From Halomonas organivorans (GTDB lineage Bacteria; Pseudomonadota; Gammaproteobacteria; Pseudomonadales; Halomonadaceae), in NCBI RefSeq assembly GCF_014192055.1, contig NZ_JACHXM010000021.1, forward strand, positions 1 to 64,000: a stretch of DNA of 64,000 bases, in the 5' to 3' direction. This document shows positions 48,765 to 59,581 of the stretch, piece after piece. The notes below the pieces were generated by a model. The model did no database searches. It saw only the letters and a list, made by a program, of their open reading frames with translations, and was not told the origin of the DNA. Positions within the stretch are counted from its first letter, which is position 1. Each line of letters starts with the position of its first letter. Both the position numbers and the translations under genes were made by a program.

Positions 48765-49477
48765 TCAGGAGGCCGTGTCGAAGCGCGTGGGATCGTCGCT
48801 GATCACCGCGTCGACGCCCCACTCCCAGCGCGGGGCGAAGGCGTCCGGGTCGTTGGCGGTGTAGCAGAGCAGAGCGAAGCCGGCGGCCTTGATCGCCTTG
48901 GCGCGTTCGGCCTTCAGCGGCTTCCAGTTGGCGTGCACGCTGACGGCCTGCACCGCCTCGGCGCGGGCCTGCCAGTCGCGCGGCACGCGGTCGAACAGCG
49001 CGCCCAGGGCCAGCCGTTCGGGGCCGGCCAGTGCCCGGCTGACCCTCAGTGCCCGTTCGTCGAAGGACGACACCAGTCGCCGCTCGAACGGCAGCGCCTC
49101 CATCACCGCCGGCACCGCCGCCTCGGCCAGCGCCGCCGGGTCGTGGCCGCGGTTGACCTTGAGCTCCAGGTTGACGCCCATGCCGAGCTCGACGAGCAGC
49201 GCGAGCATTTCCTCGAGCGTCGCCATCCGCTCGCCGGCGAAGGCGGGCGCGAACCAGGCGCCTGCGTCCAGTCGGCGCGCCGCGGCGATGTCCAGCGTGG
49301 CCAGCCGGCCGCGGCCGTTCGAGCAGCGCGCCACGTCTCGGTCGTGCCAGATCACCGCGGTGCCGTCGCCGAGCCGCTGCACGTCGAGCTCGACCCAATC
49401 GATGCCGGCGTCGTGGGCCGCCCGCACCGCCGCCAGGGTGTTCTCTGGCGCGCGGGCGGAGAGGCCGCGATGGGCGA

Positions 49478-49505
<28 letters not shown>
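48765..49505 (-). CDS. ugpQ: glycerophosphodiester phosphodiesterase
   Basis: 246-aa cytoplasmic GDPD: catalytic [15 protein letters not shown] with the first histidine, WVELDVQ and [12 protein letters not shown] with the second histidine, and NLELKVN. No signal peptide. It splits glycerophosphodiesters to glycerol-3-phosphate and alcohol. Last gene of the ugpBAECQ order, its start overlapping the ugpC end by 28 bp. Confidence 0.93.
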
Positions 49506-50611
<1,106 letters not shown>

Positions 50612-50633
50612 GTCTCGTTGATCGGTGAAAGCA

Positions 50634-51479
50634 TCATTTCTCGGCGTCGACCAGCCCCTTCACGAAGTAGCGCTGCATCAGCACGATCACCGCCACCGGC
50701 GGCAACATGGCCAGCAGGGCGGTAGCCATGACCGTTTGCCAGGGCACCAGGTTGTCGGCCGAGGAGAGCAGGCGCTTGAGGCTGACCACGATGGTCATGT
50801 GGTCCGCCTCGGTGGTGATCAGCAGCGGCCAGAGGTACTGGTTCCAGCCGTAGAGGAACATGATCACGAACAGCGCCGCGATATTGGTCGTCGACAGCGG
50901 CAGCAGGATGTCCTTGAGGAAGCGCCAGGGACCGGCGCCATCGACCCGGGCCGCCTCGAGCAGCTCCGGCGGCACGGTGAGGTAGAACTGCCGGAACAGG
51001 AAGGTCGCGGTGGCGCTGGCGATCAGGGGCAGGATCAGCCCGACGTAGGAGTTCAGCAGACCCAGGTCTGCCGCCACCTTGTAGGTGGGCATGATGCGCA
51101 CCTCCACCGGCAGCATCAGGGTGATGAAGATCAGCCAGAAGCACAGCCGGCGCAGCGGAAAGCGGAAGAACACGATGGCGTAGGCGGCCAGGATGGCGAT
51201 GACGATCTTGCCGCAGGCGATGCCCAGCGCCATGACCGTCGAGTTGAACAGCAGCCGTGACGCGTCGGTGCCGAGCCGGCTGACCGGCTCGGTGAGTACG
51301 GCGCGGAAGTTGTCGAGCCCCTGCTCGCCGAACCACAGCGGTGCGGTGCCGGTATATAGCGAGGCCTGGTCGTGGGTGGCGGCGGTGATGGCCAGCCACA
51401 CCGGCAGGCAGAAGGCGATCAGGGCCAGGATCAGCAGCCCGTGGCTGACGATGTCCAGTCCGCGGCGGCGGTAGCGCAT
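50634..51479 (-). CDS. ugpE: sn-glycerol-3-phosphate ABC transporter permease UgpE
   Basis: 281-aa permease with six hydrophobic segments and the cytoplasmic EAA loop [20 protein letters not shown] that docks UgpC. It lies 17 bp downstream of ugpA and 22 bp upstream of ugpC. Confidence 0.92.
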   Translation of the reverse strand: MRYRRRGLDIVSHGLLILALIAFCLPVWLAITAATHDQASLYTGTAPLWFGEQGLDNFRAVLTEPVSRLGTDASRLLFNSTVMALGIACGKIVIAILAAYAIVFFRFPLRRLCFWLIFITLMLPVEVRIMPTYKVAADLGLLNSYVGLILPLIASATATFLFRQFYLTVPPELLEAARVDGAGPWRFLKDILLPLSTTNIAALFVIMFLYGWNQYLWPLLITTEADHMTIVVSLKRLLSSADNLVPWQTVMATALLAMLPPVAVIVLMQRYFVKGLVDAEK

Positions 51480-51496
51480 GGGGCGTTTCTCCGATG

Positions 51497-52372
51497 TCAG
51501 TACTGGACCTTGCGCTCGAGATAGCGAAACTGCAGCAGCGTCAACAGGCCCACCAGCCCCATCAGCAGCACCGACTGGGCGGCGCTGGAGCCCAGGTCAT
51601 AGCCGATGAAGCCGTCCTCGAAGACCTTGTAGACCAGCGTGCGCGTGGCGCCGCCGGGCCCGCCGGCGGTGGTGGCATCGATGGTGCCGAAGGTCTCGAA
51701 GAAGGCATAGACGCTGTTCATCACCAGCAGGAAGAAGCTGGTCGGCGACAGCAGGGGAAAGGTGATGGTCCAGAAGCGCCGCCAGGGACCGGCGCCGTCG
51801 ATGGCCGCGGCTTCCAGCAGGCTGCGGGGAATGGCCTGCAGGCCGGCCAGGAAGAACACGAAGTTGTAGCTCATCTGCTTCCAGATCGAGGCCATCACCA
51901 CCAGCGCCATGGCCTGTCCGCCGTTGAGCTGGTGATTCCAGTCGATGCCGAGCGCGCCGAGCCAGGCGCTGATCAGGCCGAGCTCCGGGTCGAGCATGAA
52001 GCCCCACAGCACGCCGGCGACCGCCGGCGCCACGGCATAGGGCCAGACCAGCAGGGTGCGGTAGGCGGTGGCACCCTTGATCACCCGGTCGGCGAGTACC
52101 GCCAGCAGTAGCGCCAGGGCCATGGCGCCCAGCGCCACGCCGGCGCTGAAGGCCACGGTGATGCCCAGCGCCCGGTAGTATTCCGCCGAGGCGAGCACCC
52201 GTGCGAAGTTCTCGAAGGCGACGAAGGTGCGCCCGAGACCGAAGGGGTCCTCGACGTAGAAGGCCTGGAGCATGGCCTGGGCCGCGGGCCAGAAGAAGAA
52301 CATCGCGACGATGGCCAGCTGCGGGCTGAGCAGCAGCCAGGGCGTGATGCGGTGATGTTGGAAGGTCGCCAT
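51497..52372 (-). CDS. ugpA: sn-glycerol-3-phosphate ABC transporter permease UgpA
   Basis: 291-aa permease with six hydrophobic segments; EAA loop [20 protein letters not shown]. Short cytoplasmic N terminus before [20 protein letters not shown]. Partner of UgpE; 86 bp downstream of ugpB. Confidence 0.92.
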   Translation of the reverse strand: MATFQHHRITPWLLLSPQLAIVAMFFFWPAAQAMLQAFYVEDPFGLGRTFVAFENFARVLASAEYYRALGITVAFSAGVALGAMALALLLAVLADRVIKGATAYRTLLVWPYAVAPAVAGVLWGFMLDPELGLISAWLGALGIDWNHQLNGGQAMALVVMASIWKQMSYNFVFFLAGLQAIPRSLLEAAAIDGAGPWRRFWTITFPLLSPTSFFLLVMNSVYAFFETFGTIDATTAGGPGGATRTLVYKVFEDGFIGYDLGSSAAQSVLLMGLVGLLTLLQFRYLERKVQY

Positions 52373-52458
52373 GGTCGTCGGTTGCCGGAACGGGTGGGAG
52401 CCGGCACGCCGAGGCGGCGTGCCGGCACTGGGCCAGGGGCTAGGGATTCAGGGGCGGA

Positions 52459-53775
52459 TCAGCCGTTGGCCTGCTGGAAGCGCTGCAGCAGTTCGTTGCC
52501 ACGTCGCACGGCCTCGTCCAGGCCTTCCTGGGCGCTTACGTCGCCGTTGAAGATGCGCTCCAGCTGCTCTTCGATCACGTCACGGATCTGCGGCATGTTG
52601 CCCAGGCGCAGCCCCTTGGAGTTGGCCGTGGGCGTGACGCCGGTCATCTGCTCGATGGCCACGGCGCTGCCCGGGTTCTGCTCGTAGAAGCCCTGCTGCT
52701 GGCCGAGCTCGTAGGCCGCCTGGGTGATCGGCAGGTAGCCGGAGAACTGGTGCCAGTCGGCCTGGACCTCGGCGGAGGACAGGTAGTCGAAGAAGCGCGC
52801 CACGCCCTGGTAGACCTCGTCGCTCTTGCCGGACAGCACCCACAGCGAGGCGCCGCCGATGATGCTGTTCTGCGGCGTGTCGATCAGGGCATCGTCGTAG
52901 GGCAGCGGGGCGACGGAGAAGTCGAAGTCTTCCGCGTTGGCGCGCACGCCCGCCAGCGAGGCGGAGGACGCCATCAGCATGGCGCAGCGGCCGGTGTAGA
53001 AGGCCGGGGCGGCCTCGTCGAAGCGACCGCCGTAGTCGAAGCGGCCGTCCTGCTGCCAATCGGCCAGGCGCTGGATGTGATCGACGGCGGCGGTGTCGTT
53101 GATGGTCAGGCGGGCACCGAGGCCGCCGAAGCCGTTCTGCTCGGTCGCGAAAGGCAGGTCGTTGCGCGCCGAGAAGTTCTCGAGCTGGATCCAGGACGGC
53201 CAGGTGGTGGTCATGCCGCACTCGGCGGCGCCGGAATCGACGATCCGGCCCAGCGTCTCGCCGAGCCCTTGCCAGGTGGTCGGCACCTCGTCCACGCCGG
53301 CCTCGGCGAGGATGTCGCGGTTGACGTAGACCACCGGCGTCGAGGAGTTGAAGGGCATGGACAGCATCTGGCCGTTGGCGTCGGTGTAATAGCCGGTCAC
53401 GGCGGGCAGGAAGGCGTCGGGATCGAAGTCCAGGCCCGACTCGCTCATCAGCTCGTGGACCGGCACGATGGCGCCCTCGGCGTTCATCATGGTGGCGGTG
53501 CCGACTTCGTAGATCTGCACGATGGCCGGGGCCTCGCCGGCGCGGAAGGCGGCGATGGCGCCGGTCATGGTCTCCGAGTAGTTGCCACGGAAAGAGGGTT
53601 TGACGACGTAGTCGTCCTGGGAGGCGTTGAAGTCGGCGGCGATCTCGTCGACCTTGTTGCCGAGTTCGCCACCCATGGCGTGCCACCAGGCGATCTCGGT
53701 GGCGCCTTGGGCAGACAGCGACAGGCCGGCGGCGGCCATCCCCAGGGTCAGTGCTCCCACGTGAAGGCGTGGCAT
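52459..53775 (-). CDS. ugpB: sn-glycerol-3-phosphate-binding periplasmic protein
   Basis: 438 aa. Signal peptide MPRLHVGALTLGMAAAGLSL ending near SAQGA, then a family 1 solute-binding fold (TEIAWWHAMGGELGNKVDEI, IVQIYEVGTATMM, GMTTTWPSWIQLENFSA) close to E. coli UgpB. The start is placed at 53775 because AAGGAG lies 7 nt upstream; the ATG at 53793 would put the ribosome site inside the gene. First gene of the operon, about 95 bp below a Pho box, so phosphate starvation should induce it. Confidence 0.94.
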   Translation of the reverse strand: MPRLHVGALTLGMAAAGLSLSAQGATEIAWWHAMGGELGNKVDEIAADFNASQDDYVVKPSFRGNYSETMTGAIAAFRAGEAPAIVQIYEVGTATMMNAEGAIVPVHELMSESGLDFDPDAFLPAVTGYYTDANGQMLSMPFNSSTPVVYVNRDILAEAGVDEVPTTWQGLGETLGRIVDSGAAECGMTTTWPSWIQLENFSARNDLPFATEQNGFGGLGARLTINDTAAVDHIQRLADWQQDGRFDYGGRFDEAAPAFYTGRCAMLMASSASLAGVRANAEDFDFSVAPLPYDDALIDTPQNSIIGGASLWVLSGKSDEVYQGVARFFDYLSSAEVQADWHQFSGYLPITQAAYELGQQQGFYEQNPGSAVAIEQMTGVTPTANSKGLRLGNMPQIRDVIEEQLERIFNGDVSAQEGLDEAVRRGNELLQRFQQANG

Positions 53776-53870
53776 CGGAATCTCCTTTTCCATTGGGTCT
53801 CTTGGCAGTCAGGAAGCCCGAGCCAGGCGGCGATCACAGCATTCGGGCATTGATACATTAGGTCCTGACG

Positions 53871-53888
53871 ATGACAGTCCAATGAAAG
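53871..53888 (-). promoter_or_regulatory. Pho box upstream of ugpB
   Basis: On the minus strand, CTTTCAT-TGGA-CTGTCAT has two 7-mers in PhoB spacing; the second is a perfect consensus half and the first differs by one base. A TAATGT -10 (53855-53860) follows 10 nt downstream, the usual distance in PhoB-activated promoters lacking a -35. Confidence 0.78.
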
Positions 53889-54058
53889 CTAGATCATGCC
53901 ATCGCGCGTCGCCATGCTGCGGGGGCGAGATGCGGCGAGGAACGGTCGCAAGGGGCAGGTAAAGAAGCGGGACTGGGCCGCCGTCCATGAGGAACCGGGC
54001 CTGGACGCCGTGCCTGGCGCGGGTAAGATGAAATCGGCGCCCGGTGCAGGAGGTTCCC

Positions 54059-54838
54059 ATGCGACGCTACATCGGCGACTGGTTGAGCCGTTACCTGACC
54101 AAGCCGCTGCCGGGATTGAAGACCCTCGAGGCAGTGGATCTCGACCACCTGACCGCCTGCCTGCGGCCCGGCGATGTGCTGGTGGTGGAGGGCAATACCC
54201 GGGTCAGCACGGCCATCAAGTACCTGACCCAGTCGACCTGGTCCCACGCTGCCCTCTGCGTGGGCGAGGCCTTCCAGGATGCCGGCGGCGGGCCGATGGG
54301 GCTGATCGAGGCTGATATGCGCCAGGGCGTGCGTCGGGTGGGGGTCGAACACTATGCCGGTTTGCACAGTCGAATCTGCCGGCCGGTGGGGCTGGAGGAC
54401 GCGGAAGTGGCTCGGCTGGTGGCCTTTGCCGGAGAACGCCTGGGCGAGCGCTATGATCTGCGGCACGTGCTTGACCTGGCGCGCTACCTGATGCCGACAC
54501 CGCCGGTGCCGTCGCGCTGGCGGCGTCCGATGCTGGCGCTGGGGAGCGGCGATCCTACCCGGGCGATCTGCTCCACCCTGATTGCCCAGGCCTTCCAGTC
54601 GATCCGCTATCCGATCCTGCCGCGCGTGGTACCCGCCGAGTCGCTGGACCCGTCCTGCTGGGGGTGCGAGATACGGGTGCTCTATCCCCGGCACTACAGC
54701 CATTTCGTACCGCGCGACTTCGATGTCTCGCCCTATTTCCAGGTCATCAAGCCGACCCTGGATCGCCATTTCGATTATCGCCGTCTGGTATGGGGCGCCG
54801 TGCCGGACGACGGCGGGGCCGGCCCGGACGCGGCGTGA
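54059..54838 (+). CDS. YiiX/YebB-like permuted papain-fold protein
   Basis: 259-aa protein of the circularly permuted NlpC/P60 (C92, YaeF/YiiX) group. The histidine is in STWSHAALCVGEAF (about residue 64) and the cysteine in TRAICSTLIAQAF (about residue 176), in that permuted order. No signal peptide or membrane segment; it begins MRRYIGDWLSRYLTKPLPG. Relatives are thought to act on lipids, peptides or cell-wall material, but no substrate is known. AGGAGG precedes the ATG at 54059. Divergent from ugpB. Confidence 0.75.
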   Translation: MRRYIGDWLSRYLTKPLPGLKTLEAVDLDHLTACLRPGDVLVVEGNTRVSTAIKYLTQSTWSHAALCVGEAFQDAGGGPMGLIEADMRQGVRRVGVEHYAGLHSRICRPVGLEDAEVARLVAFAGERLGERYDLRHVLDLARYLMPTPPVPSRWRRPMLALGSGDPTRAICSTLIAQAFQSIRYPILPRVVPAESLDPSCWGCEIRVLYPRHYSHFVPRDFDVSPYFQVIKPTLDRHFDYRRLVWGAVPDDGGAGPDAA

Positions 54839-54910
54839 CGAGTGTGCTAGGCTGCGCGATTTCGTGCCCGGTCGCGACGGGCGTCAGGTATCGAGGGAGA
54901 GCCGAAAGCA

Positions 54911-55498
54911 ATGAGAGTGGTGCATATCAAGAACGCGGCCCAGCGTGAGGCCTGCCTGGCCCGGTTGTGTGCCGAGGCCTATGGCCAGGAAGCAGGGATT
55001 GCCCCGCTGGTGACCTTTGCCGGCGTGACGGGGGTGCTGTTCGAGCAGGAGGCCGCTCGCCTGTTGGCGCTGGTCGACGACCAGTCGCGGCCCGTGGCGC
55101 TGGCGCTGCTGGCGTTGGACGAATCGGGTGGCGGCATGACCGTCATGCAGCTGGCGGATATTGCCCCCTCTGACGCCGTGAAGGCCCCGGCGATGCGGCT
55201 GGTGAGCGAGCTGGCACTGCGTGCGCCGCTGCGCGTGGACGCGGTCGATACGGCGCAGGAGCAGCGGTTTCGCGAGGTCGGTATCGATCGCTGGTTCAGC
55301 GGCAAGGACGGGGTGCGTATTGGCCTGTCGAAACGTCATCCGGCCACCGGGCTCGCCGACCTGCCGCGCACCCTGACGGTGGACGAGCAGGGCGTGGTGC
55401 AGTCGTTCAAGCGCGACCGCGCACAGTTCGACGACTACAAGCAGCGCTTCGTGAAGGGGCTCGAGAACTTTCCCGCCACACTGTCGGCAAGCCATTGA
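54911..55498 (+). CDS. conserved protein of unknown function
   Basis: 195 aa, no signal or membrane segment. The middle (VALALLALDESGGGMTVMQL, then MRLVSELALRAPLRVDAV) has the strand-helix feel of a GNAT-like fold, but no acetyl-CoA loop can be pointed to. The C terminus (DDYKQRFVKGLENFP) looks conserved. GAGGGAG lies about 16 nt and AAAGCA about 7 nt upstream of the ATG. No recognised homolog with a function. Confidence 0.65.
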   Translation: MRVVHIKNAAQREACLARLCAEAYGQEAGIAPLVTFAGVTGVLFEQEAARLLALVDDQSRPVALALLALDESGGGMTVMQLADIAPSDAVKAPAMRLVSELALRAPLRVDAVDTAQEQRFREVGIDRWFSGKDGVRIGLSKRHPATGLADLPRTLTVDEQGVVQSFKRDRAQFDDYKQRFVKGLENFPATLSASH

Positions 55499-55506
55499 TG
55501 GGACGC

Positions 55507-55527
55507 ACGCCGCCGAGGCGGCGGCGT
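55507..55527. terminator. hairpin between convergent unknown gene and azurin
   Basis: ACGCCGCC, 5-nt loop, GGCGGCGT: a perfect 8-bp stem between two stops 42 bp apart. Likely bidirectional. Confidence 0.55.
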
Positions 55528-55540
55528 CTCTGAGCTCGCG

Positions 55541-56008
55541 TTATTCCTCGGTCACCGTGAAGGTGCCGTTCATCATGCTGTAGTGGCCCGGGAAGGAGCA
55601 GAAGAAGGTCAGGTCGCGCCCGGCCAGGCCTTCGGTGGAGAAGGTGATGGAGGTGCTCTCGCCGCCGCCGATGACCTCGGTGGCGGCCAGCACACGCTCG
55701 TCGTCCTTCGGCAGGTAGTCATTCTCCAGCCCGGCGTTCATGCCGGCCTGGGCCACGGCCTGGTAGTCGTCGGTCTCGGCGAGCACCCAGTTGTGGCCCA
55801 TCACGTTGGCCTCCATCGAGCCGGTGTGCTCGAGCGTCAGGGTGACCTCGTCGCAGCTGGCCGGCACGCTCATGGCGTCCTGGTCGAACTGCATCTGGTC
55901 GTTGCCTTCGATGGTCAACTGGCAGGCGTTGTCGTCCTGGGCCATGGCGGGCGAGGCGGCGAGCGTGGCGGCCAGGGCGGTGGCGATCAGCATCCAAGTG
56001 GCTTTCAT
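55541..56008 (-). CDS. azu: azurin precursor
   Basis: 155-aa periplasmic blue copper protein. Signal peptide MKATWMLIATALAATLAASP to AMAQ; mature protein starts DDNACQLTIEGNDQMQFD. Copper ligands are visible: His in MGHNW, then Cys, His and Met in FFCSFPGHYSMMNG. The two structural cysteines are in NACQL and PASCDEV. It shuttles electrons in respiration or stress defence. Start at 56008 has AAGGA 9 nt upstream and directly begins the signal peptide; ATG 56032 would add eight residues. A strongly AT-rich promoter lies at 56036-56078. Confidence 0.94.
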   Translation of the reverse strand: MKATWMLIATALAATLAASPAMAQDDNACQLTIEGNDQMQFDQDAMSVPASCDEVTLTLEHTGSMEANVMGHNWVLAETDDYQAVAQAGMNAGLENDYLPKDDERVLAATEVIGGGESTSITFSTEGLAGRDLTFFCSFPGHYSMMNGTFTVTEE

Positions 56009-56178
56009 GGGGGGTATCCTTTTTGTCGTCACTTTGGTGTATTTAATGTATACAGTTTTTTATTTTTTGGTACCCATGTCGTTCTGTCAAGCCTTGCCGT
56101 CATGCGCGGTGCTTGACCGCGCGTGACGGGGGCGCTTGACTGGGCACGATCTTCGTTAGCGGCATAAGGACGTCCAAC

Positions 56179-57156
56179 ATGGTCAAGCGCATTCAGTTTT
56201 CCCGCACCGGCGGGCCCGAAGTCCTCGAGTTCATCGAGTTCACGCCCGCCGAACCGGGGCCCGGTGAGGTGCGGGTTCGCCACCAGGCGGTAGGCCTGAA
56301 CTTCATCGACATCTATTTTCGCACCGGCCTGTATCCGGCCCCTGCGCTGCCTTCCGGGCTAGGGACCGAAGCGGCGGGCGTGGTCGACGCCGTGGGCGAG
56401 GGCGTCGAGCATCTGGCGGTCGGCGATCGCGTGGCCTATGCCCAGGGTCCGCTGGGTGCCTATGCCGAGCAGCACGTGCTGCCGGCGGAGAAGGTGGTGG
56501 TGCTGCCCGACGGCATCGATGCCGAGACCGCCGCGGCGGCCATGCTCAAGGGACTCACCGTGCAGTACCTGCTGCGCCAGACCTATCCGCTGCAGGGCGG
56601 CGAGACAATTCTCTTCCACGCCGCTGCCGGCGGCGTCGGCTCCATCGCCTGTCAGTGGGCCAGGGCGCTTGGCGTCAAGCTGATCGGTACGGTGAGTTCG
56701 CCGGAGAAGGCGGCGCTGGCCGAGAAGAACGGCGCCTGGGCGACCATCGACTACACGCGCGAGAACGTCGTCGAACGGGTCCGCGAGCTCACCGGCGGCG
56801 CCATGTGCGACGTGGTCTACGACTCGGTGGGCAAGGATACCTGGGAGACCTCGCTGGATTGCCTGAAGAAGCGTGGGCTGATGGTCAGCTTCGGCAATGC
56901 CTCGGGTCCGGTGGAGGGCGTCAACATCGGCATCCTCAACCAGAAGGGATCGCTCTACGTGACGCGTCCGAGCCTCAACGGCTATGCGGATACCCGCGAG
57001 CGCCTCGAGGAGATGGCCGCCGACCTGTTCGCGATGCTGGAAAGCGGCAAGGTCAGCGTCGATATCAGCCAGCGCTTCCCGCTCGCCGAGGCGGGCAAGG
57101 CCCAGGAGGCATTGGCGAGCCGGCGGACCACCGGGTCGACCATCCTGCTGCCCTGA
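56179..57156 (+). CDS. qorA: NADPH:quinone reductase QorA
   Basis: 325-aa zinc-independent medium-chain dehydrogenase. GLNFIDIYFRTGLYPAPALP and the nucleotide-binding AAAGGVGSIACQWARALG match E. coli QorA closely throughout. Reduces quinones with NADPH by one electron. AAGGA lies 11 nt upstream of ATG 56179. Convergent with the RpiR regulator. Confidence 0.93.
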   Translation: MVKRIQFSRTGGPEVLEFIEFTPAEPGPGEVRVRHQAVGLNFIDIYFRTGLYPAPALPSGLGTEAAGVVDAVGEGVEHLAVGDRVAYAQGPLGAYAEQHVLPAEKVVVLPDGIDAETAAAAMLKGLTVQYLLRQTYPLQGGETILFHAAAGGVGSIACQWARALGVKLIGTVSSPEKAALAEKNGAWATIDYTRENVVERVRELTGGAMCDVVYDSVGKDTWETSLDCLKKRGLMVSFGNASGPVEGVNIGILNQKGSLYVTRPSLNGYADTRERLEEMAADLFAMLESGKVSVDISQRFPLAEAGKAQEALASRRTTGSTILLP

Positions 57157-57181
57157 TGTCCGTCGTCGCGGCGCGGGCGGG

Positions 57182-58087
57182 TCACAGCGAGTCGTTGAGC
57201 TCGCCGATCAGCCGCTCGCGCCGCTTGAGGGCGGCCAGGCCCTCATCCCCCATCAGGCTTGCCGCCTCGCTCAGCAGCCCTTCGGCCAGCAGCATGAAGG
57301 CGCACATGCTGTTGCTGAAGAACAGGCTGTGATTGGGCACCGTGAAGCTGTCGTGGGCGACCCTGGCCAGCGGTGAGCCGGCGGCGTCGGTCAAGGCGAT
57401 GACGTGGATGCCCTGGCGGGCCGCCACTTCGGCCGTGGCCAGCACGCTGGGGGTGTAGGGAAAGCAGCTCACCACCACCAGCACGTCGCCCTCGTCGAGC
57501 TGGGCCAGGGCATCGGCGACCCCGTGACGGATGGGGTCGAGCGGCGCCGCGTCGGGTCGCAGCATGCTCAGCCCGTAGGCCATGAAGGAGGCCAGCGAGG
57601 CGAACTGGCGCATGCCGTGGATCCTCACCCGCCTGGCTTCCACCAGCCGCCGTGCGCTGCGCGAGAAGGCCTCACCATCGATGCCCGATATCGTGTCGCT
57701 GATATTGGCGCTTTCCTGACGTCCCAGTCGGGCCAGGCGGGCCATGGAATCCCCTTCGGCATCGCTATCCAGCAGGCGGGATACCTGGTCGCTGTAGAAG
57801 CTCTTGCCCTCGGTGACCTGGCGCCGGAACACGCCCTGCAGCCCCCCGAAACCGTCGAACCCCAGCCGCTGGGCCAGGCGCGACAGCGTCGAAGGGCTGA
57901 CGCCGAGGCGCTCCGCCAGATCGCTGATCGACGAGACGGCGGTCTGCTGGGGGGCGGACACCATCGCCGTCAGCACCTGTCTCGAGCGCTTGCCCAATCG
58001 CAGCGCGCCGTTGCCCGACTCGATGTCGGTGAGCAGGTGCTCGAGGTCGGCGAGGGTATCCGGTCGGTGGAGCGTGGGGGACGTCAT
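57182..58087 (-). CDS. MurR/RpiR-family transcriptional regulator
   Basis: 301 aa. N-terminal HTH_6 domain (TAVSSISDLAERLGVSPSTL, SRLAQRLGFDGFGGLQ) and a C-terminal SIS domain (VRIHGMRQFASLASFMAYGL, VVVSCFPYTPSVLATAEVAA), which normally senses phosphorylated sugars or amino compounds. Divergent from an aminotransferase operon across a 152-bp region with a large dyad, so it probably regulates that operon and itself. Effector unknown. Confidence 0.88.
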   Translation of the reverse strand: MTSPTLHRPDTLADLEHLLTDIESGNGALRLGKRSRQVLTAMVSAPQQTAVSSISDLAERLGVSPSTLSRLAQRLGFDGFGGLQGVFRRQVTEGKSFYSDQVSRLLDSDAEGDSMARLARLGRQESANISDTISGIDGEAFSRSARRLVEARRVRIHGMRQFASLASFMAYGLSMLRPDAAPLDPIRHGVADALAQLDEGDVLVVVSCFPYTPSVLATAEVAARQGIHVIALTDAAGSPLARVAHDSFTVPNHSLFFSNSMCAFMLLAEGLLSEAASLMGDEGLAALKRRERLIGELNDSL

Positions 58088-58170
58088 GGCGGGGAACGAG
58101 CTCCTGCTGGCGATCGGGGAGGGGCATTGTAGCCCCCGGGAGTCACGGCGTCAGGCCGGCATCGAATCTA

Positions 58171-58218
58171 TTTGCAAATATATTTCCGTTTGAACAAAAT
58201 AGGAAATGTCTTTGCAAA
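58171..58218. promoter_or_regulatory. 48-bp dyad operator between the RpiR gene and the aminotransferase operon
   Basis: TTTGCAAA at 58171-58178 and 58211-58218, and ATTTCC/GGAAAT at 58182-58187 and 58202-58207, are nested and centred on the same point (58194.5). By eye 17 of 24 half-site positions are complementary. It is AT-rich in a GC-rich gap and about 20 bp from the aminotransferase start, a suitable repressor site for the divergent RpiR protein. Confidence 0.65.
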
Positions 58219-58239
58219 AAGCCCCATGGGGAGGGCAGC

Positions 58240-59568
58240 ATGAGCCACGTGTTCCATCGTCACCTGAAACAACGCTATCCCACTGCCGTGAGCGGCGAAG
58301 GCCCATACTTGATCGACGCCGACGGACGACGCTATCTGGATGCCTGCGGTGGCGCCGCGGTGTCCTGCCTGGGGCACAGCGATGCCGAGGTGGTCGAGGC
58401 GATCCGCGAACAGGTGGGGCGTCTGGCCTATGCTCATAGCTCCTTTTTCACCACCGAGCCGATGGAGGCGCTGGCCGACTTTTTGGTCGAGCGCGCCCCG
58501 GAGGGCCTGTCGTCGGTCTATTTCGTCTCGGGCGGGTCCGAGGCGGTAGAGGCGGCGCTGAAGCTGGCCCGGCAGTATTTCGTCGAGCGCGGCGAGACCG
58601 AACGACGCCACCTGATCGCGCGGCGCCAGAGCTATCACGGCAACACCCTCGGGGCCCTGGCCACCGGTGGCAACGCCTGGCGGCGGCGGCAGTTCGAGCC
58701 GCTGCTGGTGGAGGTAACGCATGTCAGCCCCTGCTACGCCTACCGTGGCCAGGCGCCGGGCGAGACCCCGGAGGCCTATGGCGAGCGGCTGGCGCAAGAG
58801 CTCGAGGCGGAGATCCAGCGGCTGGGGCCACAGACGGTGATGGCCTTCGTGGCCGAGCCGGTGGTGGGCGCGACGCTGGGTGCGGTGCCTGCCGTGCCGG
58901 GCTACTTCAAGCGCGTCCGCGAGATCTGCGACCGCCATGGCATCCTGCTGATCCTCGACGAAGTGATGTGTGGCATGGGCCGCACCGGCAGCCTGTTTGC
59001 CGCCGAGCAGGAAGGCGTGTCGCCGGACCTGGTCACCATCGCCAAGGGCCTGGGGGCCGGTTATCAGCCAATCGGCGCGACCCTGGTCAGCGAGCGGATT
59101 CGCGCGGCCATTGCCGAGGGCTCGGGCTTCTTCCAGCATGGCCACACCTATATCGGCCATGCCACCGCCTGTGCCGCGGCGCTGGCGGTGCAGCGCACCA
59201 TCGAGTCTCGCGATTTGCTGTCCCGCGTTCGCACCCTGGGCGAGGGGCTCCAAGGGCGCCTGGAGGATCGTTTCGGCGAGCATCCCCATGTCGGCGATAT
59301 CCGCGGGCGGGGGCTGTTCCGCGGCCTCGAACTGGTGGCCGACCGCGACGGCAAGACGCCGTTCGCGCCGGAACGCAAGTTGCACGCCGCCATCAAGCGA
59401 ACGGCCATGGATCACGGCCTGATGTGCTATCCGATGGGCGGCACCATCGACGGTCAGCGCGGCGACCATATCCTGCTGGCGCCGCCGTTCATCCTCGAGG
59501 AATCGCATCTGGACGAGATCGTCGACAAGCTCGATGCGACCCTGAAGTCTGTTCTCGGCCATCATTGA
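58240..59568 (+). CDS. class III aminotransferase of unknown substrate
   Basis: 442-aa PLP aminotransferase. The PLP lysine is in TIAKGLGAGYQPIGA, with LILDEVMCGMGRTG supplying the PLP aspartate. GGGAGG precedes ATG 58240. Relatives act on omega-amino acids, taurine or diamines; the AYAHSSFFTTEPMEALADFL region is typical of the large unassigned aspartate aminotransferase-like family. Operon with a CMD-family protein and under an RpiR regulator, so it may catabolise an amino sugar or amino acid derivative. It is not closely similar to the beta-alanine enzyme at 4711. Confidence 0.82.
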   Translation: MSHVFHRHLKQRYPTAVSGEGPYLIDADGRRYLDACGGAAVSCLGHSDAEVVEAIREQVGRLAYAHSSFFTTEPMEALADFLVERAPEGLSSVYFVSGGSEAVEAALKLARQYFVERGETERRHLIARRQSYHGNTLGALATGGNAWRRRQFEPLLVEVTHVSPCYAYRGQAPGETPEAYGERLAQELEAEIQRLGPQTVMAFVAEPVVGATLGAVPAVPGYFKRVREICDRHGILLILDEVMCGMGRTGSLFAAEQEGVSPDLVTIAKGLGAGYQPIGATLVSERIRAAIAEGSGFFQHGHTYIGHATACAAALAVQRTIESRDLLSRVRTLGEGLQGRLEDRFGEHPHVGDIRGRGLFRGLELVADRDGKTPFAPERKLHAAIKRTAMDHGLMCYPMGGTIDGQRGDHILLAPPFILEESHLDEIVDKLDATLKSVLGHH

Positions 59569-59581
59569 AGGAGTTCGCCCG

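Noticed and set aside
54911..55498. Confident call as a GNAT acetyltransferase
   Set aside because: Only a vague resemblance in the middle; no acetyl-CoA-binding loop could be identified.
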